Below, piece by piece: positions 1 to 7,621 of a stretch of 28,188 nucleotides of DNA. The stretch's first letter is position 1. Each line of letters begins with the position of its first letter. The stretch is from contig CAKQYA010000030.1 in assembly GCA_934293005.1 (NCBI GenBank), positions 1 through 28,188 on the forward strand, read 5' to 3'. Made by a program: the position numbers and the translations under genes. The stretch is from an uncultured Bacteroidaceae bacterium (GTDB taxonomy: Bacteria > Bacteroidota > Bacteroidia > Bacteroidales > Bacteroidaceae). The notes beneath the pieces are model-generated. The model was not told the origin of the DNA. It did no database searches and saw only the letters and a program-made list of their open reading frames with translations.

Positions 1-60
1 AACTCCCTATTTATAGGGCTTAGCAGAGTTTTATATCTGCAAAAGCCCTATTTTGTAGGG
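1..60. repeat. Nested inverted repeats with alternative hairpins
   Basis: Four short arms alternate: CCCTA (5-9), TAGGG (14-18), CCCTA (46-50) and TAGGG (56-60). Neighbouring arms can form two small hairpins. Alternatively TAGGGCTT (14-21) pairs with AAGCCCTA (43-50), with an inner GCAGA/TCTGC stem (23-27 with 36-40). The structures exclude one another, as in a terminator or attenuator, but the neighbouring gene lies off the window, so its role is unknown. Confidence 0.5.
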
Positions 61-430
61 GTGGGAAACTTTAGTAATTTAATGTTTTTTATAAATATCT
101 GAGCAATAAAAAGTTGTATAGTATTTCGTCATGTCGAAAAATTCACTTGTTTTAGTGTTGCAATAAACAAGCAAAACTCTGAATGACATGGCAAAAGTAT
201 AAATAAAATCCGAGAACTAACTCTTTTTTGCAAGATTATTTTTCGATTAGGGTGCAATTTGATGCTGTTTTAGCTTAAATTATAGATTCCGCTTTGAGTT
301 TGAGATGCACATTGTATGGCTAACAATATAGTGAAATCATGCGCTCTGACCAGTGCGCCCTTGGTGAAAGATAGGGGAGTGGGCATGAAAATACTTGTGA
401 ATGCATTCTTAAAGGTTCGTCCGACAAATG
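61..430. other. Gene-free intergenic stretch
   Basis: This AT-rich stretch has no convincing gene. A 60-codon frame can be read on the minus strand from 452 to 270, but it starts inside the dyad at 436-467, has no recognisable domain or signal peptide, and reads like translated intergenic DNA. I see no complete promoter here. Confidence 0.5.
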
Positions 431-435
431 TGTAG

Positions 436-467
436 TTTAACCCAAATCGCATTAGATTTGGGTTAAA
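436..467. repeat. 13-bp perfect inverted repeat related to the dispersed repeat
   Basis: The arm TTTAACCCAAATC (436-448) and its exact complement GATTTGGGTTAAA (455-467) flank a six-base loop. The arms match the ends of the dispersed repeat seen at 3388-3584 (ATTTGGGTT / AACCCAAAT). It therefore looks like two repeat ends joined with the middle missing. It lies just beyond the GH31 terminator. Confidence 0.6.
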
Positions 468-483
468 GACAGGTAGGTGGTTG

Positions 484-520
484 ATAAAAGCGCGCTCACA
501 TTATGTGAGCGCGCTTTTAT
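484..520 (-). terminator. Rho-independent terminator of the GH31 gene
   Basis: A 17-bp perfect stem (484-500 with 504-520) with the GC-rich core GCGCGCTCACA and a three-base loop lies 54 bases beyond the GH31 stop. On the minus strand it runs into TTTTAT. The A-rich lower arm makes it potentially bidirectional. Confidence 0.85.
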
Positions 521-573
521 TAAATGTGTGCTAATACATCGTTCATTCTTGATTGTTGCGTCATTGCAGTTTG

Positions 574-3018
574 TCACATCTTGACGCTCACCTTTGTTCC
601 CTTATAATTGATGGTCTTAGATGCTCCATTAGGCATCTTGACGGTGAAAGTGCGGTTTGTCTTCATTCCATCGAACGAGCCAGTGCGCTTGCCGATGGTG
701 AGCGTGCGTGCTTTGTCGTTCCATGAGAAAGGAATCTCTGTGTATTTGCCCTTCTCATAGTTGTAGCCATCGCCCTCATCCTCATATAGCGTGAAACTTG
801 CGTTGGCTCCTGGATATACGCGTATGTCGAGCGATTCCCAGTCGGCAATGTTGGCATATTCAGAGTCTTTCATGTTGAGAGGAATGATTGATCCGGCCTT
901 AATGTAGAGAGGGCAATGGCTCAACGTGCCGTCAGCCTCAATGGTCTTGCCGCCTTCGATGGCCTCGCCTGTCCAGAAGTCGTACCATATCTGCTTGGCA
1001 GATGCGGCAGGCAGATACACGCTGTATGTCTTCTTTGCGTACCAGTCTGCTTTGAATCCTTCCTGATAGAGCGATTTCTTGTTTTTGTCCCATCCTGAGA
1101 TTTCGTTAGTCTCGTTTGCGCTTTCAGGAGTGTATAGAGCGTTAAGTACAGGAGCCACGAGGAACGAGTGTCCGAACATGAATTCTCGGTTATTGTCCCA
1201 TGTGTTCTTGTCGTCTTTGAAGTCCATTACAAGAGCGCGCATGAAAGAGTCGTCGTTCTTGCTCACCTGCCAGCTGAGGCTGTAGATGTAAGGCAGAATC
1301 TGGTAGCGAAGCTTCACGGCTCCAAGAAGGGCATCGTATGCTGGTTCGCCTGGCTTGCCATAATGGTAGATCTCTCTGTACACCTCTGTGCCGTGGCTTC
1401 TCATCATAGGGCAGAATGTGCCAAACTGCATCCAGCGCACGTAAAGTTCTTGGTATAGAGGATTGTGTGTGGCGGTGTTGTCGTTCCAGCTTTTGTTGTA
1501 AGCATTGGCGAAGAAGCCTCCAAGGTCGGTGTTGACATTCGGATTGGCCGTGAGGGTGTAGTTGAGGCATATGGGCACTTGCTTGCGGAAAGAGTCCCAT
1601 GACGAGCCCACGTCGCCGCTCCATGTGTTGGCGCCTGTGCGTTGCTGTCCTGCGAAGTAGCTGCGAGTGAGGATGAACGGACGTTTGGTCGAGTCAGTCT
1701 TGAGCTGGTTGTCATACACGCCCTCCACACATTCAAGGGCGAAGGCGTTGCGCACTGATCGCCATGAGCCTTCGAAGTCCTTTCCTGTCTTAGGGTCGGT
1801 GATGCGTCGCACTTGGTCGAGGTCTGATTCCTTGAAACTGTGGTGGTCAGGGTCGGTGGAGTCCATCCACCATGCGTCCACGCCATAGCCGTGCAGACGT
1901 GAGAGATGCTTCCAGTAGATGTCGCGCGCTTCCTTGCTGTAAGCGTCATACACGCGCACGCCGCTTGGGTAGTCCATGTTTGGTGGCCATGCAGACAGTC
2001 CGCTCTGTGGCCATGTCTCAAAGTCGTACAGCAGGTTCTTATCTTTAAGTTCGCTATACTGCAATGTATGTGGTCCGAAGCTTGCCCAGATGCTTATGCT
2101 CATGTGCGCGTTTTTGCCGTGCACATGGTCAATCATGCGGCGGTAGTCGCTGAAGTCTTCGTTGAGGAAGTCCATGGCGTTCCATAGATAGTTGTTGCCC
2201 CAATATTGCCAGTCTTGTATTATTCCGTCGAGAGGGATATGCTTGGCGCGGTAAGTGTCCACCACCTCAAGCAGTTCCTTGCAGCTCTTGTAGCGCTCGC
2301 GGCTTTGATGGAATCCGTATGTCCACAGAGGAAGCATAGGCACCTTGCCTGTCAGGCCTCTCATTTCCTTGATGACACCGTCGGCATTGCCGCCATACAT
2401 GAAATAATAGTCAACCTTTGTGCCCACCTGGCTGATGAGCGAGAGGGCCTCGTCGTCATTGAGATGGGTAGGCGAGTAGTTGTCCCAGTATATTCCATAT
2501 CCCTTTACCGACTGGAAGAAGTGTGCGTAGTCTTCAAGGTTGCTCTGTATCATGAGCCGGTGTTCGCCGCGCTGCGACATCTTGCCGTTCTGCAACAATC
2601 CCACACCGTAGATGGGCTCATCCTTGTCGAGACTGAATGATTGCGTGACATGGAAACGTCCCTTGTCTGGCCCGTCGGCGATGGTCTCAAATTGGTGGTT
2701 GCCCTCCTTCATGAGGCAGTTGCCCTTGCTGTCGGTGAATGTCACCTTGCCTGTGGTGTTGTCCACTGCCACTGTGAGAGCTGCTGAAGAATAGGTTGTG
2801 ATGTTGCCTTTAGTGGCCTTGGTCACCTTGACCTTCATAGGTGTGGCATTTACCACAAGCGAGAGGTCATCGCCAGTGCGCTTTTCGTAGTTGGGCGCAT
2901 CCTTCAGTATTCGCACTGTGGAAGGAGTGAAGAATGTCACCGACACATCGTTTGACTTTGTTTGTGCCCATGCTGCCGTGCTTAGCAGCATGCACAGGAT
3001 AGTTAGATTTCTCTTCAT
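574..3018 (-). CDS. Secreted GH31 alpha-glycosidase (alpha-glucosidase or alpha-xylosidase type)
   Basis: An 814-residue retaining alpha-glycosidase that removes terminal alpha-linked glucose or xylose. The N-terminus (MKRNLTILCMLLSTAAWAQ) is a signal peptide, so it acts in the periplasm or at the outer surface. An N-terminal beta-sandwich (about 25-220) precedes the (beta/alpha)8 barrel (about 225-560). The barrel holds DAWWMDSTDPD with the expected nucleophile Asp386, and WSGDVGSSWDSF with the expected acid/base Asp469. Beta-sandwich domains and a DUF5110-like end follow. Length is normal for GH31. The start is supported by the signal peptide immediately after it. It is transcribed alone, towards a strong terminator, with the AraC-type sensor gene upstream on the same strand. 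Exact substrate cannot be read from sequence; alpha-xylosidase is attractive given other plant-glycan enzymes nearby, but that is inference. Confidence 0.9.
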   Translation of the reverse strand: MKRNLTILCMLLSTAAWAQTKSNDVSVTFFTPSTVRILKDAPNYEKRTGDDLSLVVNATPMKVKVTKATKGNITTYSSAALTVAVDNTTGKVTFTDSKGNCLMKEGNHQFETIADGPDKGRFHVTQSFSLDKDEPIYGVGLLQNGKMSQRGEHRLMIQSNLEDYAHFFQSVKGYGIYWDNYSPTHLNDDEALSLISQVGTKVDYYFMYGGNADGVIKEMRGLTGKVPMLPLWTYGFHQSRERYKSCKELLEVVDTYRAKHIPLDGIIQDWQYWGNNYLWNAMDFLNEDFSDYRRMIDHVHGKNAHMSISIWASFGPHTLQYSELKDKNLLYDFETWPQSGLSAWPPNMDYPSGVRVYDAYSKEARDIYWKHLSRLHGYGVDAWWMDSTDPDHHSFKESDLDQVRRITDPKTGKDFEGSWRSVRNAFALECVEGVYDNQLKTDSTKRPFILTRSYFAGQQRTGANTWSGDVGSSWDSFRKQVPICLNYTLTANPNVNTDLGGFFANAYNKSWNDNTATHNPLYQELYVRWMQFGTFCPMMRSHGTEVYREIYHYGKPGEPAYDALLGAVKLRYQILPYIYSLSWQVSKNDDSFMRALVMDFKDDKNTWDNNREFMFGHSFLVAPVLNALYTPESANETNEISGWDKNKKSLYQEGFKADWYAKKTYSVYLPAASAKQIWYDFWTGEAIEGGKTIEADGTLSHCPLYIKAGSIIPLNMKDSEYANIADWESLDIRVYPGANASFTLYEDEGDGYNYEKGKYTEIPFSWNDKARTLTIGKRTGSFDGMKTNRTFTVKMPNGASKTINYKGTKVSVKM

Positions 3019-3066
3019 ATTATAAATAAGTGTTGGTTAGACTTTTTAATTACGGTGTATTTATTC

Positions 3067-3250
3067 GCAATAGGTCATATGGACTGAGACCGATTGTGCA
3101 TTTGTGCATTGTTTGTCCTTTTCGTCTATTGCCTGCGTCTCTTTCAGCATTTTGCTTTCGCCATAGTCTGCTATGTCTATAAAGCGTGAGTTGCAATCTG
3201 CTCGAAACAAACACTGGCATGATTCTCTGATGACAGATTAGGGTTGAATT
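3067..3250. repeat. Diverged copy of the dispersed structured repeat (R3)
   Basis: This stretch aligns end to end with the repeat at 3383-3590. Shared blocks include 18 identical bases CTGCTCGAAACAAACACT (3198-3215 and 3533-3550), a CATAG/CTATG mini-hairpin, and related termini (CAATAGGTCAT on the left, GATTAGGGTTGAA on the right). It lies upstream of the GH31 start, probably in the 5' leader if the -7 box at 3258-3265 is used. Confidence 0.6.
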
Positions 3251-3257
3251 GCTGTTG

Positions 3258-3265
3258 CAAAGGTA
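3258..3265 (-). promoter_or_regulatory. Candidate -7 promoter box for GH31
   Basis: On the minus strand this reads TACCTTTG, an exact match to the Bacteroidota -7 consensus TAnnTTTG. No good -33 TTTG lies about 20 bases upstream, so support is weak. Use of it would give a leader of about 230 nt that contains repeat R3. Confidence 0.3.
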
Positions 3266-3382
3266 AGCTAAAATAGGTTTTGATGCATGAAACAAATGAT
3301 GAATCGGATGATACATTTGTTGAATAGTGAGTGAAAATCACAGTATATAAGGGCTTTTAGCGCATGCAAATGTTTGTGTGGG

Positions 3383-3590
3383 GCTTGAACCCCAATCGGT
3401 CATTAGACCGAAACATTGAAATTATCAGGACATTATTGCTTCTTTTCAACTCTTGTCAGCGTTTCTTTCGGCATCTTGCTTCCATTTGCGTTTCGACATA
3501 GCCCGCTATGCCTTCAACGCAACTGTCGCAACCTGCTCGAAACAAACACTAACAAGATTTGAAATCTAATGACCGATTTGGGTTGAAAGC
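3383..3590. repeat. Full-length dispersed repeat with terminal inverted repeats (R1)
   Basis: The left end AACCCCAATCGGTCATTAGA (3388-3407) and right end TCTAATGACCGATTTGGGTT (3565-3584) are inverted repeats matching at 19 of 20 positions, giving an element of about 200 bp. The left end also folds on itself (CGGTC-ATTA-GACCG). An inner CATAG-CCCG-CTATG hairpin lies at about 3517-3530. It encodes no transposase and shows no clear target-site duplication. It fills the space between the regulator stop at 3610 and R3, so it could also supply a 3' structure to the regulator mRNA. Confidence 0.7.
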
Positions 3591-3609
3591 TAAGCGTTCA
3601 CATGCATGG

Positions 3610-5259
3610 TCAATATTCAGATGGCGACATGCCATATTCCTTTTTGAAGCACTTGGCAAAATAGCTTGGCGAACTGAATCCTGTGAGTGTGGCTATTTCG
3701 TTGACGGTCATCTTGCCTTCTTTCAATAATGCAGCGGCATGTTGAAGTCTGATGCTTCTTATGAAAGCCACAGGGGATGTTTCAGTCAGGGCTGTCAGTT
3801 TTTTGTACAGTCCGGTACGCTCCATGCATAGGTCGTGTGCCAGTTGCTCCACACCATACTCGCTGTCTTGCAGGTGTTCTTCCACGATGCTCCGCACCTT
3901 TTGTGTAAATTCTGATTCTGCGCCTGCTGCATCATTCATGCTTGCAGCCTCTGAGGTCACATTCTCATTTGCGTTGACCTCATCTGAGATTTCGTTGTCG
4001 CTTGTGTCAGCCATGCAGTTGTTGACTGCGCGTTTTTTCCTGTTAGTAGCATAATAGGCCCAATATCCGATGCCAGCCAATACCAGTGTGACCAATAGGG
4101 TGACACTCCATCCTGATTGCCACCAATGCTCGTCTGTGGTGAAGAATAATCCAAGCATTGGCGACACGTAGATGAGGCCGTCATGGTATGTGCCCAACCA
4201 TATAGCTCCATCTCTGTCTCTGTATACGGTATTGATGCCAGTGGTGAGCGAGCGTCCGTCGGGCAACGAGAGGTCGTGCACTTCCCTCGGAGTGCTGCTG
4301 ATTCTGAAATCAAACATCAGGTATCCTCTTTGGCTGCTGATCAGAGCCTGGTTGCCAGACGACATGTTTAAAGTGTGCAGAAGGTAATCGCATGCGAATA
4401 TCTTGGTGAACCTCCGCTTTTCTGGGTCGAAGCGAAGGAATATGGATGAAGGCATACCCTGGCCTGGCGCGTGTCCTGTTCTTATCTGGTAGAATTGTCC
4501 GTCAGGCGTTTTTGCTATGAGGGACGTTCCAGCATACTTTAACTCCTCTGATGGTGTATACGCCTTTGCTGTGTAAGCAAGTTTTCCATCGAGAAAGGCC
4601 GCCACAGTTCCTGTGGCATGAAATGTGTACACTTGTTTGCCGTCGGTGTCGATATCTTGCAAATCGCCCCATGCTTCCTTCATCTTGATGACATTGCTGT
4701 CATCGATATTGATGGCCTTGTTGCCTTGCAATATCCAAGTGTCCATTTGGCTGTCGACAAAAAGGTCATCTATCGAGTAGTTTTCTTCATCTTCTGTTCT
4801 TTCATCATGTTTCTCGGCGTCTGATTCTCTTGCTTTTTTTTCTTTGATGATGCAATCAAGCGGATTTGGAATGAGCATACCTCTCTTTGTGTCGATGCAG
4901 TATATCTGGCGGTAACCTTTTATAATGAGTCTGTCGTGCTTGTCGACATAAAGATGTGTCTGGCCTTTGTAAGCCTTGAGAGAATCATAGTCTGATGTCA
5001 ATGGTATGCATTTGAACTGTTTCCCATCATACAGGTTGATGCCATTCTGTGTTCTGACAGCCAATCTGCCATCAGGCAATTGGATCATTTGGAAAATGGC
5101 ATTGTCTGAAAGGCCCTGACGGGTATTGAGAACATAGAAATAATCGCTTCTCTTCATTTTTTGAGCCATGCCATATGGCAAGGCAAGAAAGCAGAGCAGC
5201 AACAATGTCATGATATGTCGCAATATGTTATTTGTCATGAATGTGTGTGGGTAAGCCAT
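3610..5259 (-). CDS. Membrane-anchored AraC-family regulator with periplasmic propeller-type sensor
   Basis: A 549-residue protein from the chosen start. A hydrophobic signal (MTLLLLCFLALPYGMA) is followed by about 340 periplasmic residues with two-component-regulator-propeller style repeats, clearest in NTVYRDRDGAIWLGTYHDGLIY at about 344-365. One transmembrane helix (about 384-404, WSVTLLVTLVLAGIGYWAYY) and a 50-residue acidic cytoplasmic linker lead to a C-terminal AraC helix-turn-helix domain (about 455-549). This resembles a Bacteroidota hybrid two-component system stripped of kinase, phosphoacceptor and receiver. It would carry a periplasmic signal directly to DNA. The frame is open up to 5394, but that extension reads into repeat R2. 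ATG at 5259 is preceded by an A-rich stretch and puts the signal peptide near the N-terminus. It may regulate the neighbouring GH31 gene; that is inference. Confidence 0.8.
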   Translation of the reverse strand: MAYPHTFMTNNILRHIMTLLLLCFLALPYGMAQKMKRSDYFYVLNTRQGLSDNAIFQMIQLPDGRLAVRTQNGINLYDGKQFKCIPLTSDYDSLKAYKGQTHLYVDKHDRLIIKGYRQIYCIDTKRGMLIPNPLDCIIKEKKARESDAEKHDERTEDEENYSIDDLFVDSQMDTWILQGNKAINIDDSNVIKMKEAWGDLQDIDTDGKQVYTFHATGTVAAFLDGKLAYTAKAYTPSEELKYAGTSLIAKTPDGQFYQIRTGHAPGQGMPSSIFLRFDPEKRRFTKIFACDYLLHTLNMSSGNQALISSQRGYLMFDFRISSTPREVHDLSLPDGRSLTTGINTVYRDRDGAIWLGTYHDGLIYVSPMLGLFFTTDEHWWQSGWSVTLLVTLVLAGIGYWAYYATNRKKRAVNNCMADTSDNEISDEVNANENVTSEAASMNDAAGAESEFTQKVRSIVEEHLQDSEYGVEQLAHDLCMERTGLYKKLTALTETSPVAFIRSIRLQHAAALLKEGKMTVNEIATLTGFSSPSYFAKCFKKEYGMSPSEY

Positions 5260-5327
5260 TGTTCTTTTTACTTCAAATCTGCCATTAGGCTGAGGCGTGT
5301 CAAAAGTTGTGAGATGATAAGTCAGTT

Positions 5328-5428
5328 GCTTGAACCCCAATCGGTCATTAGACCGAAACAGGGAAATTATCAGGACATTATTGCTTCTTTTCAACTCTTG
5401 TCAGCATTTCTTTCGGCATCTTGCTTCC
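5328..5428. repeat. Half copy of the dispersed repeat (R2)
   Basis: These 101 bases match 3383-3483 at 98 positions, in the same orientation, and the match stops abruptly after TTGCTTCC. They include the CGGTC-ATTA-GACCG hairpin (5342-5355). The copy lies in the probable 5' leader of the AraC-type regulator gene. Confidence 0.9.
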
Positions 5429-5816
5429 GTATCGTGTTGCAAGTCTTGTCGTTTATTACGGCAAGAAGACTTTTAAAAATCAAAGTTAGGGTATTTTTTT
5501 TAATCAAACGAATTGTTGAGGGTAAAACTTGATGCATAAGGTGATTTTTCGTTTGATGACAAGCATTTTTCAGTCGCTTTTTGCTATATCAATATCCTGT
5601 TGTATCAATTGAAATAGTAAACAGTTCATCATACAGCGTCGTACTGTGTTTATGTTCATTTGATGACCAATTTGGTGGATGATTACAGATTTATGGGTAA
5701 GGTTATTCAAGAGAAAGCGATTCTTTTATTTAAAATTCCTTATTTTTCTGTGTATTTGTTTATAAAAATGAGTATTACGTTTTTAACGTATAAACTTTCA
5801 AGGTCGGTTATGACAA
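5429..5816. other. AT-rich gene-free stretch between inverted repeat copies
   Basis: Nearly 400 bases without a recognisable gene, bounded by repeat R2 on the left and the inverted copy R5 on the right. It contains the candidate regulator promoter at 5481-5508. A 77-codon plus-strand frame from 5660 runs into R5 and shows no domain, so I do not call it. Confidence 0.5.
5481..5508 (-). promoter_or_regulatory. Candidate promoter of the AraC-type regulator
   Basis: On the minus strand TTTG (5508-5505) and TAACTTTG (5488-5481) resemble the Bacteroidota -33/-7 pair, though the 16-base gap is shorter than the usual 19-21. The -7 box is identical to those before addA and the GH35 gene. The leader would be about 215 nt and would include repeat R2. 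Confidence 0.4.
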
Positions 5817-5880
5817 AGAGAAGCCACAACATCACAATAATCTTTCTGTTTCGGTCTAATGCTCGTTTGGGATTAAAAGC
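5817..5880. repeat. Inverted diverged copy of the dispersed repeat end (R5)
   Basis: Read on the plus strand this matches the reverse complement of 5328-5390. CTGTTTCGGTCTAAT (5846-5860) is identical, and several differences downstream fall at third positions of a shared reading frame. It lies opposite in orientation to R2, just before the POT terminator. Confidence 0.65.
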
Positions 5881-5897
5881 CGTTAGGTTATGAAATG

Positions 5898-5941
5898 GAA
5901 AAACAGGCATGTTCGTTTGTGCACGAGCATGCCTGTTTTTC
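5898..5941 (-). terminator. Terminator of the transporter operon
   Basis: A 19-bp stem with one wobble pair (5898-5916 with 5923-5941), with core ACAGGCATG/CATGCCTGT, is flanked by A and T runs on either side. It therefore works on paper in both directions. It lies about 70 bases past the stop of the POT transporter. Confidence 0.85.
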
Positions 5942-6008
5942 TATTTTTATTATATGTGGCACTCACTATTATTCGGAACACCTTCTTTCTTGTCGTGTCA
6001 TCAATAAG

Positions 6009-7595
6009 TCAAGCCACCTTGTTGAGCTTCTTTATGATAGAGAAGATGAAGATGGCTGCCACGATGCAGATGACCATGAGAGTGCCCCATACAATGTAGA
6101 GATCCTTGCCCCAAAGATAGCCTGGTATCTGCACAAGGAAGTTGCCAATGGCTGTAGACACAAACCATCCGCCCATCATCATGCCCTTATACTTTGGTGG
6201 TGCCACCTTTGTGACGAACGAGATGCCTATAGGAGACAGGAGCAGTTCGGCAAAGGTGAGAATGAGGTATGTGCTTACAAGCAGGTTTGGAGTGGCATCA
6301 GCCATGTGAAGGTTTGACCCATCGGCTGCATACGCAGGAGCGGGCAAGCCTATAGAACCCATAGTCATGATGAGGTATGCAATGGCTGCCACAAGCATGC
6401 CGAGACCTATCTTTACAGGAGCCTTAGGCTCTTTGCCAATCTTGCCAAGTGTGCTGAAGATGGCGATGCTTACAGGTGTGAGCATAACCACGAAGCATGC
6501 GTTGAACTGCTGGAAGATAGGAGCATCGACCTTCTGCACGAAGCCAGCGTCAGGGAACATGCCTATGAGGAATGCAGCGCCTGCAGCTGTGAGCACGCCT
6601 GCGAGGATGCGCATCATGCCTTTCTGCTGGAATAGGCCAAAGAGTCCGTAGACGATGAAGATGCAGGCAAGCAGGTTGCGCACGTCGAACATCATCGACT
6701 CGATGCCTGTAGATGATGTGGCTGTATAGTCGCGAGCGAAGAATGTGAGCGTGAGTCCGTTCTGATGGAATGCCATCCAGAAGAAAATCACTACGGCAAA
6801 CACGAGGCAGAGGCATATTATGCGTTCTTTCGTTTCTGCGGGCGAGAGAGTTTCCTCCACCACTTCCTTCACTTCATCAGCTTTCTTCTTTACTGCTGTG
6901 GTGACATGCTTGAAGGTTGGCATGCCGATGTAGTAGATGAGGATGGAAATGATGAGCGAGGCGAAAGCCACGCCAAAGGCATAGTGGTATGAGTCGGCCT
7001 CTGATGCGCCCAATGCAGTCTGTGCCCACTTCATGATGCTTATGGCAGCTGTAGGAGCGAATAGCGCACCTACGTTGATAGCCATGTAGAAGAGCGAGAA
7101 GCCTGCGTCGCGCTTGTCGGCAAACTCAGGCGCATTGTACAGGTCGCCCACCATCACCTGCAGATTGCCTTTGAAGAGGCCTGTGCCAAGACTGACGAGC
7201 AGCAGGGCCGCGCCCATGGCTATCATGGCGATGGTGTTCTTGCCGAGAGGTACAGAGAGCAGCACATAGCCAGCAAACATGACAAAGATGCCGATAGTGA
7301 CCATCTTGCTGTAGCCGAACTTGTCGGCGAGGATGCCTCCGAAGAGCGGCAGGAAATACACAAGCATGAGAAAACTTGAGAAGATGGTGCTTGTCACTTT
7401 CTCGTTGAAGCCAAAGTTGGCTTGGAGAAAGAGTGTGAAAACGGCCAGCATGGTGTAGTAGCCGAAGCGTTCACCTGTGTTGGCGAGAGCAAGCACCCAG
7501 AGTCCTTTTGGCTGTCCTTTGTAGGAATGCAGAAGGAAATAGAACCATAGCACGAAACATGCCACAATCCATGGTGTTGATAATGTTTGGAACAT
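6009..7595 (-). CDS. POT/PTR2-family proton-coupled peptide transporter
   Basis: A 528-residue inner-membrane protein with many hydrophobic helices, of the oligopeptide-transporter branch of the major facilitator superfamily; family members import di- and tripeptides. The first signature reads NTGERFGYY (39-47), so the first Glu of the usual ExxERFxYY is Asn. The second PTR2 signature is visible as FSLFYMAINVG, and LFKGNLQVMVGDLY carries the usual lysine. A charged cytoplasmic loop (KKKADEVKEVVEETLSPAETKER) separates the two halves. The start is 26 bases after the stop of the MFSD1-like gene, so the two are very likely co-transcribed, with dpp5 further upstream. This context favours peptides as substrate. 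The exact peptide range is unknown. Confidence 0.9.
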   Translation of the reverse strand: MFQTLSTPWIVACFVLWFYFLLHSYKGQPKGLWVLALANTGERFGYYTMLAVFTLFLQANFGFNEKVTSTIFSSFLMLVYFLPLFGGILADKFGYSKMVTIGIFVMFAGYVLLSVPLGKNTIAMIAMGAALLLVSLGTGLFKGNLQVMVGDLYNAPEFADKRDAGFSLFYMAINVGALFAPTAAISIMKWAQTALGASEADSYHYAFGVAFASLIISILIYYIGMPTFKHVTTAVKKKADEVKEVVEETLSPAETKERIICLCLVFAVVIFFWMAFHQNGLTLTFFARDYTATSSTGIESMMFDVRNLLACIFIVYGLFGLFQQKGMMRILAGVLTAAGAAFLIGMFPDAGFVQKVDAPIFQQFNACFVVMLTPVSIAIFSTLGKIGKEPKAPVKIGLGMLVAAIAYLIMTMGSIGLPAPAYAADGSNLHMADATPNLLVSTYLILTFAELLLSPIGISFVTKVAPPKYKGMMMGGWFVSTAIGNFLVQIPGYLWGKDLYIVWGTLMVICIVAAIFIFSIIKKLNKVA

Positions 7596-7621
7596 TTGTT
7601 GTTATGAGTTTTAAGTTAGGT

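Noticed and set aside
270..452. 60-codon minus-strand frame as a small gene
   Set aside because: It begins in the repeat-related dyad, has no signal, domain or ribosome-site support, and resembles translated repeat DNA.
1404..2021. 205-codon frame overlapping the GH31 catalytic barrel
   Set aside because: It is an out-of-frame shadow of the GH31 gene with implausible composition.
3050..3316. 88-codon minus-strand frame before GH31
   Set aside because: It is read-through of repeat R3; no independent coding evidence.
5260..5394. 45-residue N-terminal extension of the AraC-type regulator
   Set aside because: The extension is translation of repeat R2 and would put the signal peptide deep inside the protein.
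5660..5893. 77-codon plus-strand frame
   Set aside because: Its last third is repeat R5 and the rest is AT-rich with no recognisable fold.
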